Shown here: piece after piece, positions 1-11,060 of the stretch | How positions within the stretch are numbered: position 1 is the first letter of the stretch | Layout: every line of letters begins with the position of its first letter | DNA from: Anaeramoeba ignava | Lineage: Eukaryota > Metamonada > Anaeramoebidae | Assembly (NCBI GenBank): GCA_028826165.1 | Contig: JAPDFW010000057.1 | Location: 1 to 64,000 of the forward strand | Reading direction: 5' to 3' | DNA length: 64,000 nucleotides | The notes under the pieces: generated by a model | Told to the model about the DNA's origin: nothing | Databases searched by the model: none | Seen by the model: the letters and a program-made list of their open reading frames with translations, nothing else | Program-made: the position numbers and the translations under genes

Positions 1-748
1 AATTCCTTCTTTTCTCAAGTTCTAAAGACAGACCCACGGATCTACAACGAGAAGTGAGCATGACAAACAAACTTTCGCTCTTTGCATCTACGAGCAGGAA
101 AGCACCAACAATACACAAGAAACATTGAGTATCAGTGCACCTGACTTACAATCAGTGTGAAGTAGGGCTGTGCGCAACTTGGTGTCAAGCAATAAGTTTA
201 CATTGATGCTGCACACAAAACCATAAATCTGGGCAATCTGGGAAACGGAGATCATAGCACAAATACCGATATACCCAATTTTACCGAATTTTGAGTGTTT
301 TGCAATTGTGAGATTTTGTTCAACCCATCCTGTGTACAGATCTGGTCATGAAGTGTTTCCAACGTCCACATCCGAATAAATGAAGCTTTCACCACCTTCC
401 AACTTTGCGGTGTTGCCGTTATCATCAAACATACGTGTTGCAAAACAGCACTCTCATCCTTCTGAAGGAAATGTTCCGCCACTCAATGTATATTGTTTTG
501 TAATAGTTTGAAAGAAAATTCCGTTACTCTTGAAGTATTTTTCTTCAAGTTTTTAACACGCCGAACCTCTTGAAAAAGGTTATGTGCATGATTCCCAAAA
601 ACATTATATATTTATTTTTGCTGGCTTTTACTTCAACAACTTTTTGATTTTTCTGTTGAAGTTTTCTTTTCATGTGAAATTTTTACCTAGACCATTATTA
701 ATTTCATTTTAAATAATTTGTATGTATGTAAATTTTTGTGATGTAAAA
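1..748. other. GC-richer end segment, no confident gene
   Basis: The first 480 bases are visibly richer in G and C than the rest of the window. On the minus strand there are short open stretches in different frames (for example 252-482), but none is long enough or similar enough to a family I know. They could be the remains of a gene that runs off the left edge, split by introns or frame breaks. From 480 to 748 the sequence returns to ordinary AT-rich intergenic DNA. Confidence 0.3.
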
Positions 749-3702
749 CTAAGTCTTTACATGTAAAGAATCTTGAACCCTTTTGCAGGAAAAATTGTTT
801 TTAGAAGAAAATTTGAATTCGGTATTGTCAAAAATGAAAAACAGAAAAATAATAAAAATAATGAAAAATATCGAAAAATGAAAAATAAAAATGAAAAATA
901 GAGAAAAAGGAAAGCAATCGGAAAAATAATAATAAAAATGAAATTTATTCAAATTAAAAATATCGGAAGTAATGGATACTCTTTTGCCTTGGTATTTGCA
1001 TTTTTCTTCCTTACTAGGAATTCCTTGTTGTGAAATTTTTCCAACTTCTGTTTTTGCTTTCGAAATCTTTTTGTCTTTTGAGCGAAGATTGGGATTTTTG
1101 GAAGTGATTAATTGCGGATTTACAACCTGAAATTTGCTGAAAAATTTCCTCAATTGGTTGTTCCAAATTTGTTTTTCTAATTTGTGTTGAGCAAGAAAAA
1201 CTGAGAAATGTGATTTGAGGTTGTGATAAAGGAATCCCAATAGTGATCTAATTGTTGATTCGGAACGATTTTGCAAATGACATTTTTAACGGCGTCTTGG
1301 ATTTCGGAATAAGCCTGAGAATTTTCAGAATCAAAAGCGCGACTTGTTTGAAATTGTTCTTGATAAAATTTGCGCGTTTTTCTCGAGAATGTTCAGTTCT
1401 TGAGTTTTGATATTCAAATAATCCTCATCAAAAAGAGTTTGTGTTTGAATAATCTCGTTGATATTTGCAGTGAATTTTCCTTGAGTTGGGTTTCCTTTTT
1501 AAATCAGTTTTCTGCAAAAACAGAGGAATCATCTGTTTCGAAGAAGAGGTGAAATGACGCGCTGTTTCCGAGCACAGGATGATAAGAGATCCGCAACAAA
1601 AACCTTTCCAGCGCTCTTCGGAGGATTTCGCTTGATTCAGGATCCATTTTTTTGATCATTGATTTTTCAACAGGAACTGGGATGATAAAATTAGGTACTT
1701 CTTCGGTTAGAGATTTTCTGAGCCATAAAAAGTCCTCAAATTTGCGGTTGATCATTATTTGTGATTCCGAGAGATTTGCTGAAAAAGATACTTCGAATGA
1801 AACCGATTTTTTGCGTCCAGTTCCAACAAGTTGAGGAAGAGAAACATGTATTTGAGTAAACGGACTTGGAATTTTTTCAGGGGGAATTATAGATTGTGAT
1901 ACAAGTAGGTTTTCTGCTTTTTTTTCCTCTTTGTTTCCTGTTTGATTTCGGTAGTTTTCTTTTGGTATTCGTGATTTTTGGTGTTGCTTTGTTTGATCAT
2001 TACTTGTGTTTATTTCCTTTTTTGCATCTTGTGTAATTTGGATTGTCTGAATATTTTCGAGTTTTTTCTTGCTTGGTCGTCTTCTTCCTTTGATCCCTCT
2101 TGCTCTTCGTGGAACTGAAATTGTTTTACTTTGCTCCATTACTTTTTTCAGTGATGTTTCTTGTTCTAATGTTAATTTCTTTTGTGGTTCATTTTTTTCA
2201 GTTGGTTTTTCAACGTGATTTTTCTCTCTTTTTGTATCTTTTTCTATTACTTCTTTCTCAGTCTCTTTCTTGGTTTCATTTATATTATTTTTGGTCTTTT
2301 TCTTTTTCCCAAGATTTTTGAATAATCCAAATGATTTTTTTTTAAACTTTGCAAATTTTGTTTTGAAACTGGATTTTTCTTCTTTTGGTGCTTCTTTTAA
2401 TTCTTCTTTTTAATTCTTCTTTTCTTCTTCTTTTAATTCTTCTTTTTTTTGATTCTTTTGATTTTTGAGTTGATTCTTTTTCTTTTTCATTTTTGTGATG
2501 AGATGTATGCTTTCGATGTGGTTTTTCTTGAGTTTCATTTTTATCCTTGTCAATTTGTTTTGATTTTGATTTACTATGTTGATGTTGTTTTTCTTGATTT
2601 TCTAATATTGCTTCATCTTTATTTTTGATTCAATTTCATTTTTGATTCAATTTTATTTTTGATTCAGTTTTTGATTCAATTTTATTTTTGATTCAATTTT
2701 TATTTTTGATTCAATTTTTATTTTTGATTCAATTTTATTTTTGATTCAACTTTATTTTTGATTCAACTTTATTTTTTGATTCAACTTTCTTTTTTGATTC
2801 AACTTTCTTTTTTGTTTTAGTATATTTTTCTGTATCTAAAATTTCAATTTCTGAACTATCAATTTCGGATGTATAAGTGTAAGTTCCACTATTTGTTTCT
2901 GATGTATAAGTATCAGTATCTGTTTCAGTTTCTGTTTCAGTATCTGTTTCAGAAGAAGTTTCAGAAGAAGTTTCAGAAGGAATTTTTTTGTTTATTACTT
3001 TTTGTTTAGGAATTGGTTTTGGAATTGGTTTTGGTTTTTTTTTTTGTTTTTGTTTTTGTTTTTGTAATTCTAATTCTTTTTGTTTTTGTAATTCTAATTC
3101 TTTTTGTTTTTGTTTTTGTAATTCTAATTCTTTTTGTTTTTGTAATTCTAATTCTAATTCTTTTTGTTTCTGTTTTTGTTTTTGTTTTTCTAATTCTAAT
3201 TCTTTTTGTTTTTGTTTTTGTTTTTCTTTTTGTTTTTCTTTTTCTTTTTGTTTTTGTAATTCTAATTCTTTTTGTTTTTGTAATTCTAATTCTTTTTGTT
3301 TTTGTTTTGTTAATTGTTTTTGTTTTTGTTTTTGTTTTTCTTTTTCTTTTTCTTTTTCTTTTTGTTTTTCTTTTTCTTTTTGTTTCTGTTTTTCTTTTTC
3401 TTTTTCTAATTCTAATTCTTTTTCTTGTTCTTTTTCTTTTTGTTCTTTTTTAGAATTCGAATCGCCAAAATCAAATCCAAGATCAATATCAATTAATTGT
3501 GTTGATTTTTGGTTTTTGTTTTTGTTTTGTTTTTGTTTTTCTTCTTGTTTTGGTGTTTCTTCTTTTTAGGTTGTTCAAATATTAAAAAATCATCAATTCC
3601 TAATAAATCCATTTGTTTGGAAACTTTTGGAACTTGTTTTGTTTCTTTTTCTTGTGTTTCATTGGTTTTGTTTGAATTCTTTGATTGAAATTTGAAAAGC
3701 AA
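749..3702 (-). CDS. PX-domain (sorting-nexin-like) protein, frame-broken
   Basis: The best part is the open stretch 2139-1504. Its C-terminal ~120 residues form a PX (phosphoinositide-binding) domain, with RKFEDFLWLRKSL, a proline stretch around IIPVPVEKS, and LERFLLRISYHPVL. Upstream lies a long Lys/Glu/Gln-rich, probably coiled or disordered segment (minus strand of 3500-2150). It begins near 3702 with a patch containing MDLLGIDDFLIF. Downstream, continuation in shifted frames (1500-960) gives helical sequence such as AYSEIQDAVKNVICKIV and HKLEKQIWNNQLRKFF, in the place where sorting nexins carry a BAR domain. At least four frame changes are needed, near 3560 (A5 run), 2410, 1340 and 1205, plus a stop at 1504. 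Either this is a decaying gene, or introns or assembly indels are involved. The true start and end are uncertain. The PX call is firm; the BAR call is inference. Confidence 0.55.
2622..2812 (-). repeat. Degenerate ~17-bp tandem repeat in coding sequence
   Basis: About ten copies of a TTTTTGATTCAATTTTA-like unit. On the minus strand it reads as Lys/Glu/Ser/Ile-rich peptide repeats (VESKIK, IESKIK) inside the low-complexity part of the PX gene. Length changes here may contribute to its frame problems. Confidence 0.6.
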
Positions 3703-3913
3703 AATTATTATAAAAAAAAAATTTTTTTTTGAATTAATTTGAAAAATAAAACAAGAGAATGATTTTAAAAAAAAGAATGATTTACATTCCCAAGAAGAAA
3801 ATCGAAATCTTTATCGAAAATTCAATAGACATTAAAAATTAAAAATGGGAAAAAAAAATGAAAAAAAATAAAAATCATTTTTCTTTTTTTATTTTTATTT
3901 TAAAAAAATTAAA

Positions 3914-5693
3914 ATGAATGAAATTTTATTTTTTGGACAAAATCATCTTTCAACTCTTTTAAAAAATGAACCGAAAATAATTTTCAAACCAATTCACATT
4001 AATTTTGTTGATAAAGATGGAAACGAAATTGAAAGAAAAATTAAAAAAATTTCAACAGGTTATTTTTCAACAATTTTCCTTTTTGAAGATGGAGAAGTAA
4101 TTGAAGAAAGAAGATCAACTGAAACATCCAGAATTGAATTTTCTAATATTAAAGATGTTGAAATTGGTTATCGGAATCAAGCCATTTTAACTTATGAAGG
4201 AAATGTATTTGCAAAAGGAAAAGATATTAATCCAGAAAATCCAAATGAATTTATCAATATTTCATCATTAATTGAAGATCCAAATGGTAGAATAATTCAA
4301 GATATTGTTTGCAGCTCTCAATCAATTTATTTACTCAATTCAAAAGGAAATGCTTATGGAATTGGTGATAATTTATATGGTCAACTTGGTTTTGATTCGT
4401 TCAAAAAAGCACAGAAAAACCAATTTTAATGATGAAAAATGTTTCTAAAATGTTTTCAGGAAAAATTTGCAGATCATGCTTTTCTTTTAAATTCAAATCA
4501 AGAATTATTTGGCTTTGGAAATAACGCAACAGGCCAAATTGGATTAGGGAGAAGAAGCAACAATAACAAGATCAGTGAAAAATTTGCGAAATTGAAAAAA
4601 AAAATTCCAAAAGGCAAAATAATTGATATTCAATGTGGATATTCTCATTCAATAATGTTGATTGAGGATCAAAATGAAGATCAAAATGAAGATCCAAAAA
4701 GAAAACTTTATTCATGTGGAAATTATGCATATAATGGGCTTGATAAAAAGACAACATGAAAGCAAATTTACTGAAATCACATCACCTTTATTTGATGATA
4801 ACAGTATTCTTGAAATTTCTGTTGGAAGATATCATACTTTGATTTTAACAACTAATAAGAAATTGTTAGGTTTCGGGAGTAATGATTATGGTCAATTGAG
4901 ATTTGAGAATACAGCTCCACAACCAATACCAATTCAAATTGATCTTCCTTATTTGGCATTTGAAGATATTTCTAATTATCGTATTTGTTGTGGATATTCT
5001 AATTCATTTCTTTACTATTCTCTTTCTTTTTCCAATCTTGAAGAAGATTTGATAAAACTATGTAAAAGAAAAGAATTTTGTGATATTTCATTTAAAACTC
5101 AAGATGGAGAAATAATTGAAGCTCATAAATTAATATTAAAATATAGATTAAAAGATCAAAATGAAAATCAAATTGAAAAACTTAAACAAATTATTTCACA
5201 AAAATCAATTCAAGAATCAAATCAAATATTTGAAATGATTTATTCAAATAATTCCAAAATAAATCCAAAATTATATTCTGAAATTAAAGAAATTATAAAT
5301 TCCAATGAAAAAATTGAAGAAACAATGAAAAGAATTTATTTAAATGAAAATGAAAATGAAAATGAAAAAGATTTTATAATTGAAAGAAAAGAAAAACAAT
5401 ATAAATTTCCTAAATTGATATTAATAATGAGAAGTGAGTTATATCGAGGAATGTTTTTATCTGTAACAGATGATACTTCTAATAAAGTTACAGATTATAG
5501 TGAATTGAGTAATGAATCATTTCAAATATTAGAATATTGGATTTATTCAAATCAAATTAAAGAAGGAATTCAAATTACAAAAGAAATAATTGATGAACTT
5601 GAAACAGGAATTGATTATTTTCAATTAAACCAAACAAATCCAAATTTATTGGATTTATTAATTAACAAATTTCAAAATCAAAATCAAAATTAA
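3914..5693 (+). pseudogene. RCC1-BTB protein, copy 1 (frame-broken)
   Basis: This paralogue of the intact copy at 9195 has an N-terminal RCC1-type propeller (blades such as YGIGDNLYGQLGF and LGFGSNDYGQLRF) and a C-terminal tandem BTB module (FCDISFKTQDGEIIEAHKLI, then IMRSELYRGMFLSV). Against copies 2 and 3 it has three frame breaks. An extra CA near 4415 leads to a stop at 4427-4429. One extra A near 4475 restores the frame. Another shift near 4740 gives a TGA. The first change is not in a homopolymer. The BTB part (4760-5693) remains fully open. If functional, it would be a candidate CUL3 substrate adaptor, by analogy with RCBTB proteins. More likely it is a young pseudogene; assembly error is possible but would need three events. 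Confidence 0.75.
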
Positions 5694-5860
5694 AATTAAA
5701 ATCAAAATCAAAATCAAAATCAAAATCAAAATTAAAATCAAAATCAAAATCAAAATCAAAATCAAAATCAAAATTAAAATTAAAATCCATTTATAAAATT
5801 AAAATTAAAATTAAAATTAAAATTAAAATTAAAAAGAAAATTTGATTCAAAAAGAAAATT
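5694..5860 (+). repeat. AAAATC / AAAATT simple repeat after copy 1
   Basis: Hexanucleotide runs directly abut the stop codon of the RCC1-BTB copy 1 and continue into the leader of the next gene. The word is G-free on the sense strand. Confidence 0.8.
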
Positions 5861-5923
5861 GGTATTTGAAGTAAAAAATTCAAAATAAAAAATTCATTTT
5901 TCGTTTTTTTATTTTTTTTTAAA

Positions 5924-8900
5924 ATGAGCAAAAAAGAAACTGAAATAAGCACAACACAACCTTTACAAATTTTCACAGAACATAACTCTGAAGTTCGTTG
6001 TTTATATGTAGAAAATGATTTCCTTTATTCTGGTGGATTTGGGAATCAAATTATGAAACACAAAATGACTGTAAATTTATTTAATAAATATTTTTCTTTT
6101 TATCAAATTCAAAAAACAAATTTTTTTGTGAAGTCTGATTCATTAGAAAAAATTTGGGAAGCAAAAACAACAAGTTATGTTTTTTCTTTAACAATTCATT
6201 TAGGAGATCTTTATTCAACTGGTTCCGATATTCGTTGTTTCAAAACATCAGTAAAATTATAATTTATTTGGAAAAGGAAATAATTTGAACATTTTTTTTA
6301 TCTTTATGCTTTTTTATTATTTTTAAGACTGGAAATTTAAATTGGTCTTATAAAACAGAATCAACATCTTATTTATACACAGGTATTGGTTATAAATCTT
6401 GGTTACTTATTGGAGGTGATGATAAATACTTGAGAAAATTCGAAATTGTAAATATTTCATTTTTTATTGAATTGAATTAAAAATTATTTTTTTCCGTTTT
6501 AATATTTTTAATTCAAAGAAAAAAAGTGGATTATATCCTCTTCAAAAAGAATTTAATACTTTTAGTATTTGGGGATTAAAAATATATAATGACAGATTAT
6601 ATTCTTCAGATGAACACGGAGATATCAAAGAATGGGATTTAAATGTAAATGGGAAAAATTTCAAAAAAAAAAAAAAAAGCAAAAAATCTTTTTTGCAACT
6701 TGAAAAATTATTCAATTATTAATCCAAATCAGTTTCAATTCTAGACTCTTCAAACGCTTCGAGTATTCTCAGCAAATGACATGGGAATTTGGGCAATGGA
6801 AATAATAGATTCAGTAATTTATTCTTGTGGAAAAAATGGGTCGATTCAAAAATGGGATCTTGAAGTTTGTATTCGTTTATAATTTTATTAATGATTTTTT
6901 TACTAATTGTAAACAACTTTTTCTTTTGTCAATTAAAACAGACAGGAAAAAAGAAAGATAGATTTGAGGAAGTCCAAAAAGCAATAATTTCAAGTTATTC
7001 CGACCAAGATTTATTATTCACAGCTGGTTATTCTGGGGTTGTTTTTTGTTTTGATATTAAGGTAGAAAAAGAATGATTAAATTTTATTTTTTTTTTGATT
7101 TAAATTTTTAAAGATGAAGAAAATTGAATTAAATGAATTTTCTTTTTTCTCTTATCTCAATCAAAAACAAAAATAAAGACTGAAAAATGCATTGCCAAAT
7201 TTCAAACAGACAAAGATAATTGGTGTGTGATTGTATTAAAAAACAGATTAATTGCAGGAACAGTTTCACATAAGCTCTATATGTTTGATCTTTCTGTAAG
7301 AAATCAAAATTTAAGAATAGAAATTTAAGAATTAAAATTTAAGAATTTAAAATTCAAGAATTAAAATTTAGAAATTAAAATTTAAGAATTAAAATTTAGG
7401 AATTAAAATTTAGAAATTAAAATTTAAAAATTAAAATTTAAGAATAGAAATTTAATAATAAAAATTTAAGAATTGAAATTTAGAAATTAAAATTTAGAAA
7501 TTAAAATTTAGAAATTAAAATTTAGGAATTAAAATTTAGAAATTAAAATTTAGAAATAAAAATTTAGGAATTAAAATTCAGAAATTAAAATTTAAGAATT
7601 AAAATTTAGAAATTAAAATTTAGAAATTAAAATTTAAGAATTAAAATTTAGAAATTAAAATTTAAGAATTAAAATTCAAAAATTAAAATTTAGAAATTAA
7701 AATTTAAGAATTAAAATTTAGAAATTAAAATTCAAAAATTAAAATTTAAAAATTAAAATTTAGAAATTAAAATTTAAGAATAAAAATTTAGGAATTAAAA
7801 TTTAGAAATTAAAATTTAGAAATTAAAATTTAGAAATTAAAATTTAAAAATTAAAATTTAAAAATTAAAATTTAAAATAGAAATTTAAGAATAGAAATTT
7901 AAGAATTAAAATTTAGAAATTGAAATTTAAGAATTAAAATTTAAGAATTAAAATTTAAGAATTAAAATTTAGAAATTAAAATTTAGAAATTAAAATTTAG
8001 GAATAGAAATTTAAGAATTAAAATTCAAGAATTAAAATTTAAAAATTGTAAATTAAAATTTAAGAATTAAAATTTAGAAATTAAAATTTAAGAATTAAAA
8101 TTTAAGAATAGAAATTTAAGAATTAAAATTTAGAAATTAAAATTTAAAAATTAAAATTTAAAAATTAAAATTTAGAAATTAAAATTTAAGAATTAAAATT
8201 TAATAATAAAAATTTAAGAAATTAAAATTTAGGAATAAAATTCAAAAATTAAAATTTAGTAATAAAAATTTAAGAATTAAAATTTAGGAATTAAAATTTA
8301 AGAATTAAAATTTAAAAATTAAAATTTAGAAATTAAAATTTAAGAATAAAAATTTAAGAATTAAAATTTAAGAATTAAAATTTAGGAATTAAAATTTAAG
8401 AATAAAAATTTAGAAATAAAATTCAAAAATTAAAATTTAAAAATTGAAATTTAAAACAAACACAAAAAAGAATTTGGTTCCATGGACTTGTTTATCGCAA
8501 GATTTCCAAAATTTATTCACAAGACAAGAGTTATGTGATTGCACAATATCAACATTAGGAGGTTCTTTTGGAATTCATAAATATTTTGTAAACTCAAGAT
8601 TGAAAATTGATGATATAGATAAATACAAACAGATATTTTCCTCGAAAATAATTGAAGAGGCAACAGAATTTTTTGATTGGGTTTATAGTGGAGTAACAAA
8701 AAAGGAGGATTTAATTTCAGAATTTTTAAGACAAATGAAGATTAAGAATAATTTTGAAAAAATAAATGATCGTCAAAGCTTGTCAAATGATTTAAAAAAA
8801 ATATATCAGGATGATTCCACAAAAGACTTCACAATTTTTGTACAAGGAAAACCAATCAAAGTTCACAAATTCATTTTACTGGCAAGAACCGATTTATATC

Positions 8901-9124
8901 GAGGAATGTTTTTATCTGTAACTGAAGATAAATCTAATCAAGTTAATGATTATAGTGGCAATTCGTTTGAAACTGTTCATGCTTTGATTGAATTTTTATA
9001 TTTCGCGGAATTGAAAAAAGGGTTAAAAAAATCTGTTTTGAATGAATTAATTGATGCTCCAAATTATTATCAACTTAATGAAAATACAAAATTACTTTTA
9101 CAGATTAAAAATAATCGAAAATGA
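5924..9124 (+). CDS. WD40 propeller - tandem BTB protein
   Basis: Eight exons are inferred: 5924-6070, 6134-6250, 6328-6447, 6519-6644, 6745-6864, 6942-7061, 7179-7295 and 8471-9124, all GT-AG and all phase 0, giving 506 residues. Exons 1-7 each encode one WD40-like blade. The blade ends read RCFKTS, YLRKFEI, GDIKEWDLN, GSIQKWDLE, VVFCFDIK and KLYMFDLS. Exon 8 encodes a degenerate BTB (ELCDCTISTLGG, HKYFVNSRLK) followed by a canonical BTB half (DFTIFVQGKPIKVHKFILL, LYRGMFLSVTED), the same module as in the neighbouring RCC1-BTB genes. Intron 1 (63 nt) has no stop and could be retained. Intron 7 is a 1.2-kb repeat. A CUL3-adaptor role is inferred from the BTB module. There is no sign of breakage. 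Confidence 0.85.
7296..8470 (+). repeat. Satellite-like intron, ~15-bp AATTTAAGAATTAAA unit
   Basis: Intron 7 of the WD40-BTB gene. It is almost entirely degenerate copies of a 14-16 bp unit (AAATTTAAGAATTAA, with AGAA/AGGA variants). It starts with donor GTAAGA and ends in AAAAAAG. C is nearly absent, and GT occurs hardly at all after the donor (one clear case near 8048). Confidence 0.85.
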
Positions 9125-9194
9125 ATTAAAAAATTTATTTTTTCATTTTTTTCTTTTCAAAAAAAATTAATAATTAAAAAATAAAAAAAAGAAA
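9125..9194 (+). promoter_or_regulatory. 70-bp spacer, presumed terminator plus promoter
   Basis: A T-rich then A-rich spacer (TTTTTTCATTTTTTTC then AATTAATAATTAAAAAATAA then ATG). It recurs nearly unchanged before copies 3 (10989-11060) and 4 (12823-12889), so each array unit carries its own ~70-bp control region. A promoter role is inferred from conservation and position only. Confidence 0.4.
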
Positions 9195-10988
9195 ATGAAT
9201 GAAATTATTTTTTTTGGTTCAAATCTATATCCAATTCTTATCAAAAATAAACCAAAAAAAATAACAAAACCAATTCAATTTAAATTTGAAAATGAAAATG
9301 AAAATGAAAATGAAAATGAAAATGAAAAACAAATTAAACAAATTTCATCACATTTTATTTCAACAATTTTTCTTTTTGAAAATGGAAAAGCAATAGAATA
9401 TTTAAGTGAGGAAGATTCAAAACAAAATCCTCAAAAAATCCAAATTAAAGAAAATATTCAAAAAGTAACTGTTGGTTATAAAATTGAAGCTATTTTAACA
9501 ATAGAAGGAAATGTATTTGCCAAAGGAAGAATTATTAATTCAAAAAATCCAAATAAATTTATCAATATTTCATCATTGATTGAAGATAAAAATGATAGAA
9601 TAATTAAAGATATTGTTTGCGGACACGAATCAATTTACTTATTAACTTCAAATCAAAATGCTTATGGAATTGGTTCAAATCTTTATTTTCAACTTGGATT
9701 TGATTCTAAAAAACTTAAAAAAGCAGAAAAACCAATTTTAATAATGAAAAATGTTTCTAAAATATTTTCAGGAAATTCTTCACTTTCTCTGCTTATTTTA
9801 AATTCAGATCAAGAATTATTTGGATGCGGAAATAATGAAAATGGTCAACTTGGGTTAGGAAGAAAAGATCAATCAATCCAAAAATTAACCAAAATCCAAA
9901 ATATCCCAAAAGGTAAAATAATTGATATTCAAACTGCAAACACTTTCTCAATAATGTTGATTAAAGATCAAAATGAAGATGAAAATGAAAACCCAAAAAG
10001 AAAACTTTATTCGTGTGGATATCATCGATTTAATGGGCTTGGCAAAAATGAAAATACTTATGAATTTACTGAAATCAAATCATCTTTATTTGAAAATGAT
10101 GATAATATTCTTGAAATTTCTTGTGGATGTTATCATACTTTGATTTTAACTTCCAATTCAAAATTAATTGGATTTGGAGGGAATTTATATGGTCAATTAG
10201 GAAATGGAAATACAGAAGATCAATTAATTCCAATTAAAATTAAACTTCCTAAATTAAGATTTAATGAAGATATTTTCAATTATCATATTTCCTGTGGAGA
10301 ATGTAATTCATTTCTTTATTACTATTCTCCTTCTTTTTCCAATCTTGAAGAAGATTTGATAAAACTATTTAGAAGAAAAGAATTTTGTGATATTTCGTTT
10401 AAAACAGAAAATGGAGAAATAATTAAAGCTCATAAATTAATATTGAAATATAGATTAAATCAAAATCAAAATGAAATTGAAAAACTTCAAGAAATTATTT
10501 CAAATAAATCAATTAAAGAATCAAATCAAATATTTGAAATGATTTATTCAAACAGAATTATAAATCCAAAATTATATTCTGAAATTAAAAAAATTATAAA
10601 TTCCAATGAAAAAATTGAAGAAACAATGAAAAGAATTTATTTAAATGAAAATGAAAATGAAAATGAAAAAGATTTTACTATTGAAAGAAAAGAAAAGAAA
10701 TATAAATTTCCCAAATTAATATTAATAATGAGAAGTGAATTATATCGAGGAATGTTTTTATCTGTAACTGAAGATAAATCTAATAAAGTTACAGATTATA
10801 GTGAATTAAGTAATAAATCATTTCAAATATTAGAATATTGGATTTATTCAAATCAAATTAAAAATGATATTAAAATTACACAAGAAATCATTGATGAAAT
10901 TCAAATTGGAATTGATTATTTTCAATTAAATCAAACAAATCCAAATTTATTTGATTTATTAATTAAAAAATTTAAAAATCAAAATTAA
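9195..10988 (+). CDS. RCC1-BTB protein, copy 2 (intact)
   Basis: A single-exon 597-residue protein. Residues ~1-380 are RCC1-type propeller blades with the family pattern of Gly-rich turns (AYGIGSNLYFQLGF, LFGCGNNENGQLGLG, LIGFGGNLYGQLGNG). A Glu/Asn run at ~37-48 comes from an AATGAA microsatellite. Residues ~390-470 form a first, shortened BTB (FCDISFKTENGEIIKAHKLI). Residues ~490-597 form a second BTB (KKYKFPKLILIMRSELYRGM). RCC1-BTB proteins in other eukaryotes bind cullin-3; whether this propeller has any nucleotide-exchange activity cannot be seen. It is the only undamaged member of the four-copy array and the reference for judging the others. Confidence 0.9.
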   Translation: MNEIIFFGSNLYPILIKNKPKKITKPIQFKFENENENENENENEKQIKQISSHFISTIFLFENGKAIEYLSEEDSKQNPQKIQIKENIQKVTVGYKIEAILTIEGNVFAKGRIINSKNPNKFINISSLIEDKNDRIIKDIVCGHESIYLLTSNQNAYGIGSNLYFQLGFDSKKLKKAEKPILIMKNVSKIFSGNSSLSLLILNSDQELFGCGNNENGQLGLGRKDQSIQKLTKIQNIPKGKIIDIQTANTFSIMLIKDQNEDENENPKRKLYSCGYHRFNGLGKNENTYEFTEIKSSLFENDDNILEISCGCYHTLILTSNSKLIGFGGNLYGQLGNGNTEDQLIPIKIKLPKLRFNEDIFNYHISCGECNSFLYYYSPSFSNLEEDLIKLFRRKEFCDISFKTENGEIIKAHKLILKYRLNQNQNEIEKLQEIISNKSIKESNQIFEMIYSNRIINPKLYSEIKKIINSNEKIEETMKRIYLNENENENEKDFTIERKEKKYKFPKLILIMRSELYRGMFLSVTEDKSNKVTDYSELSNKSFQILEYWIYSNQIKNDIKITQEIIDEIQIGIDYFQLNQTNPNLFDLLIKKFKNQN

Positions 10989-11060
10989 AAATCCAAAAAT
11001 CATTTTTTTCATTTTTTTCTTTCCAAAAAAAATTAATAATTAAAAAATAAAAAAAAGAAA

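Noticed and set aside
960-985. Second U12-type donor (GTATCC) in the PX gene
   Set aside because: The match stops after GTATCC, with no CTTT, and no branch element or frame-restoring acceptor was found.
2988-3569. Long plus-strand open frame rich in Phe/Cys/Ser
   Set aside because: It is the antisense of the Lys/Gln/Glu-rich coding repeat of the minus-strand PX gene.
4410-4480. Programmed ribosomal frameshifting in RCC1-BTB copy 1
   Set aside because: No slippery heptamer or following structure is apparent, the paralogues lack the shift, and the changes look like random indels.
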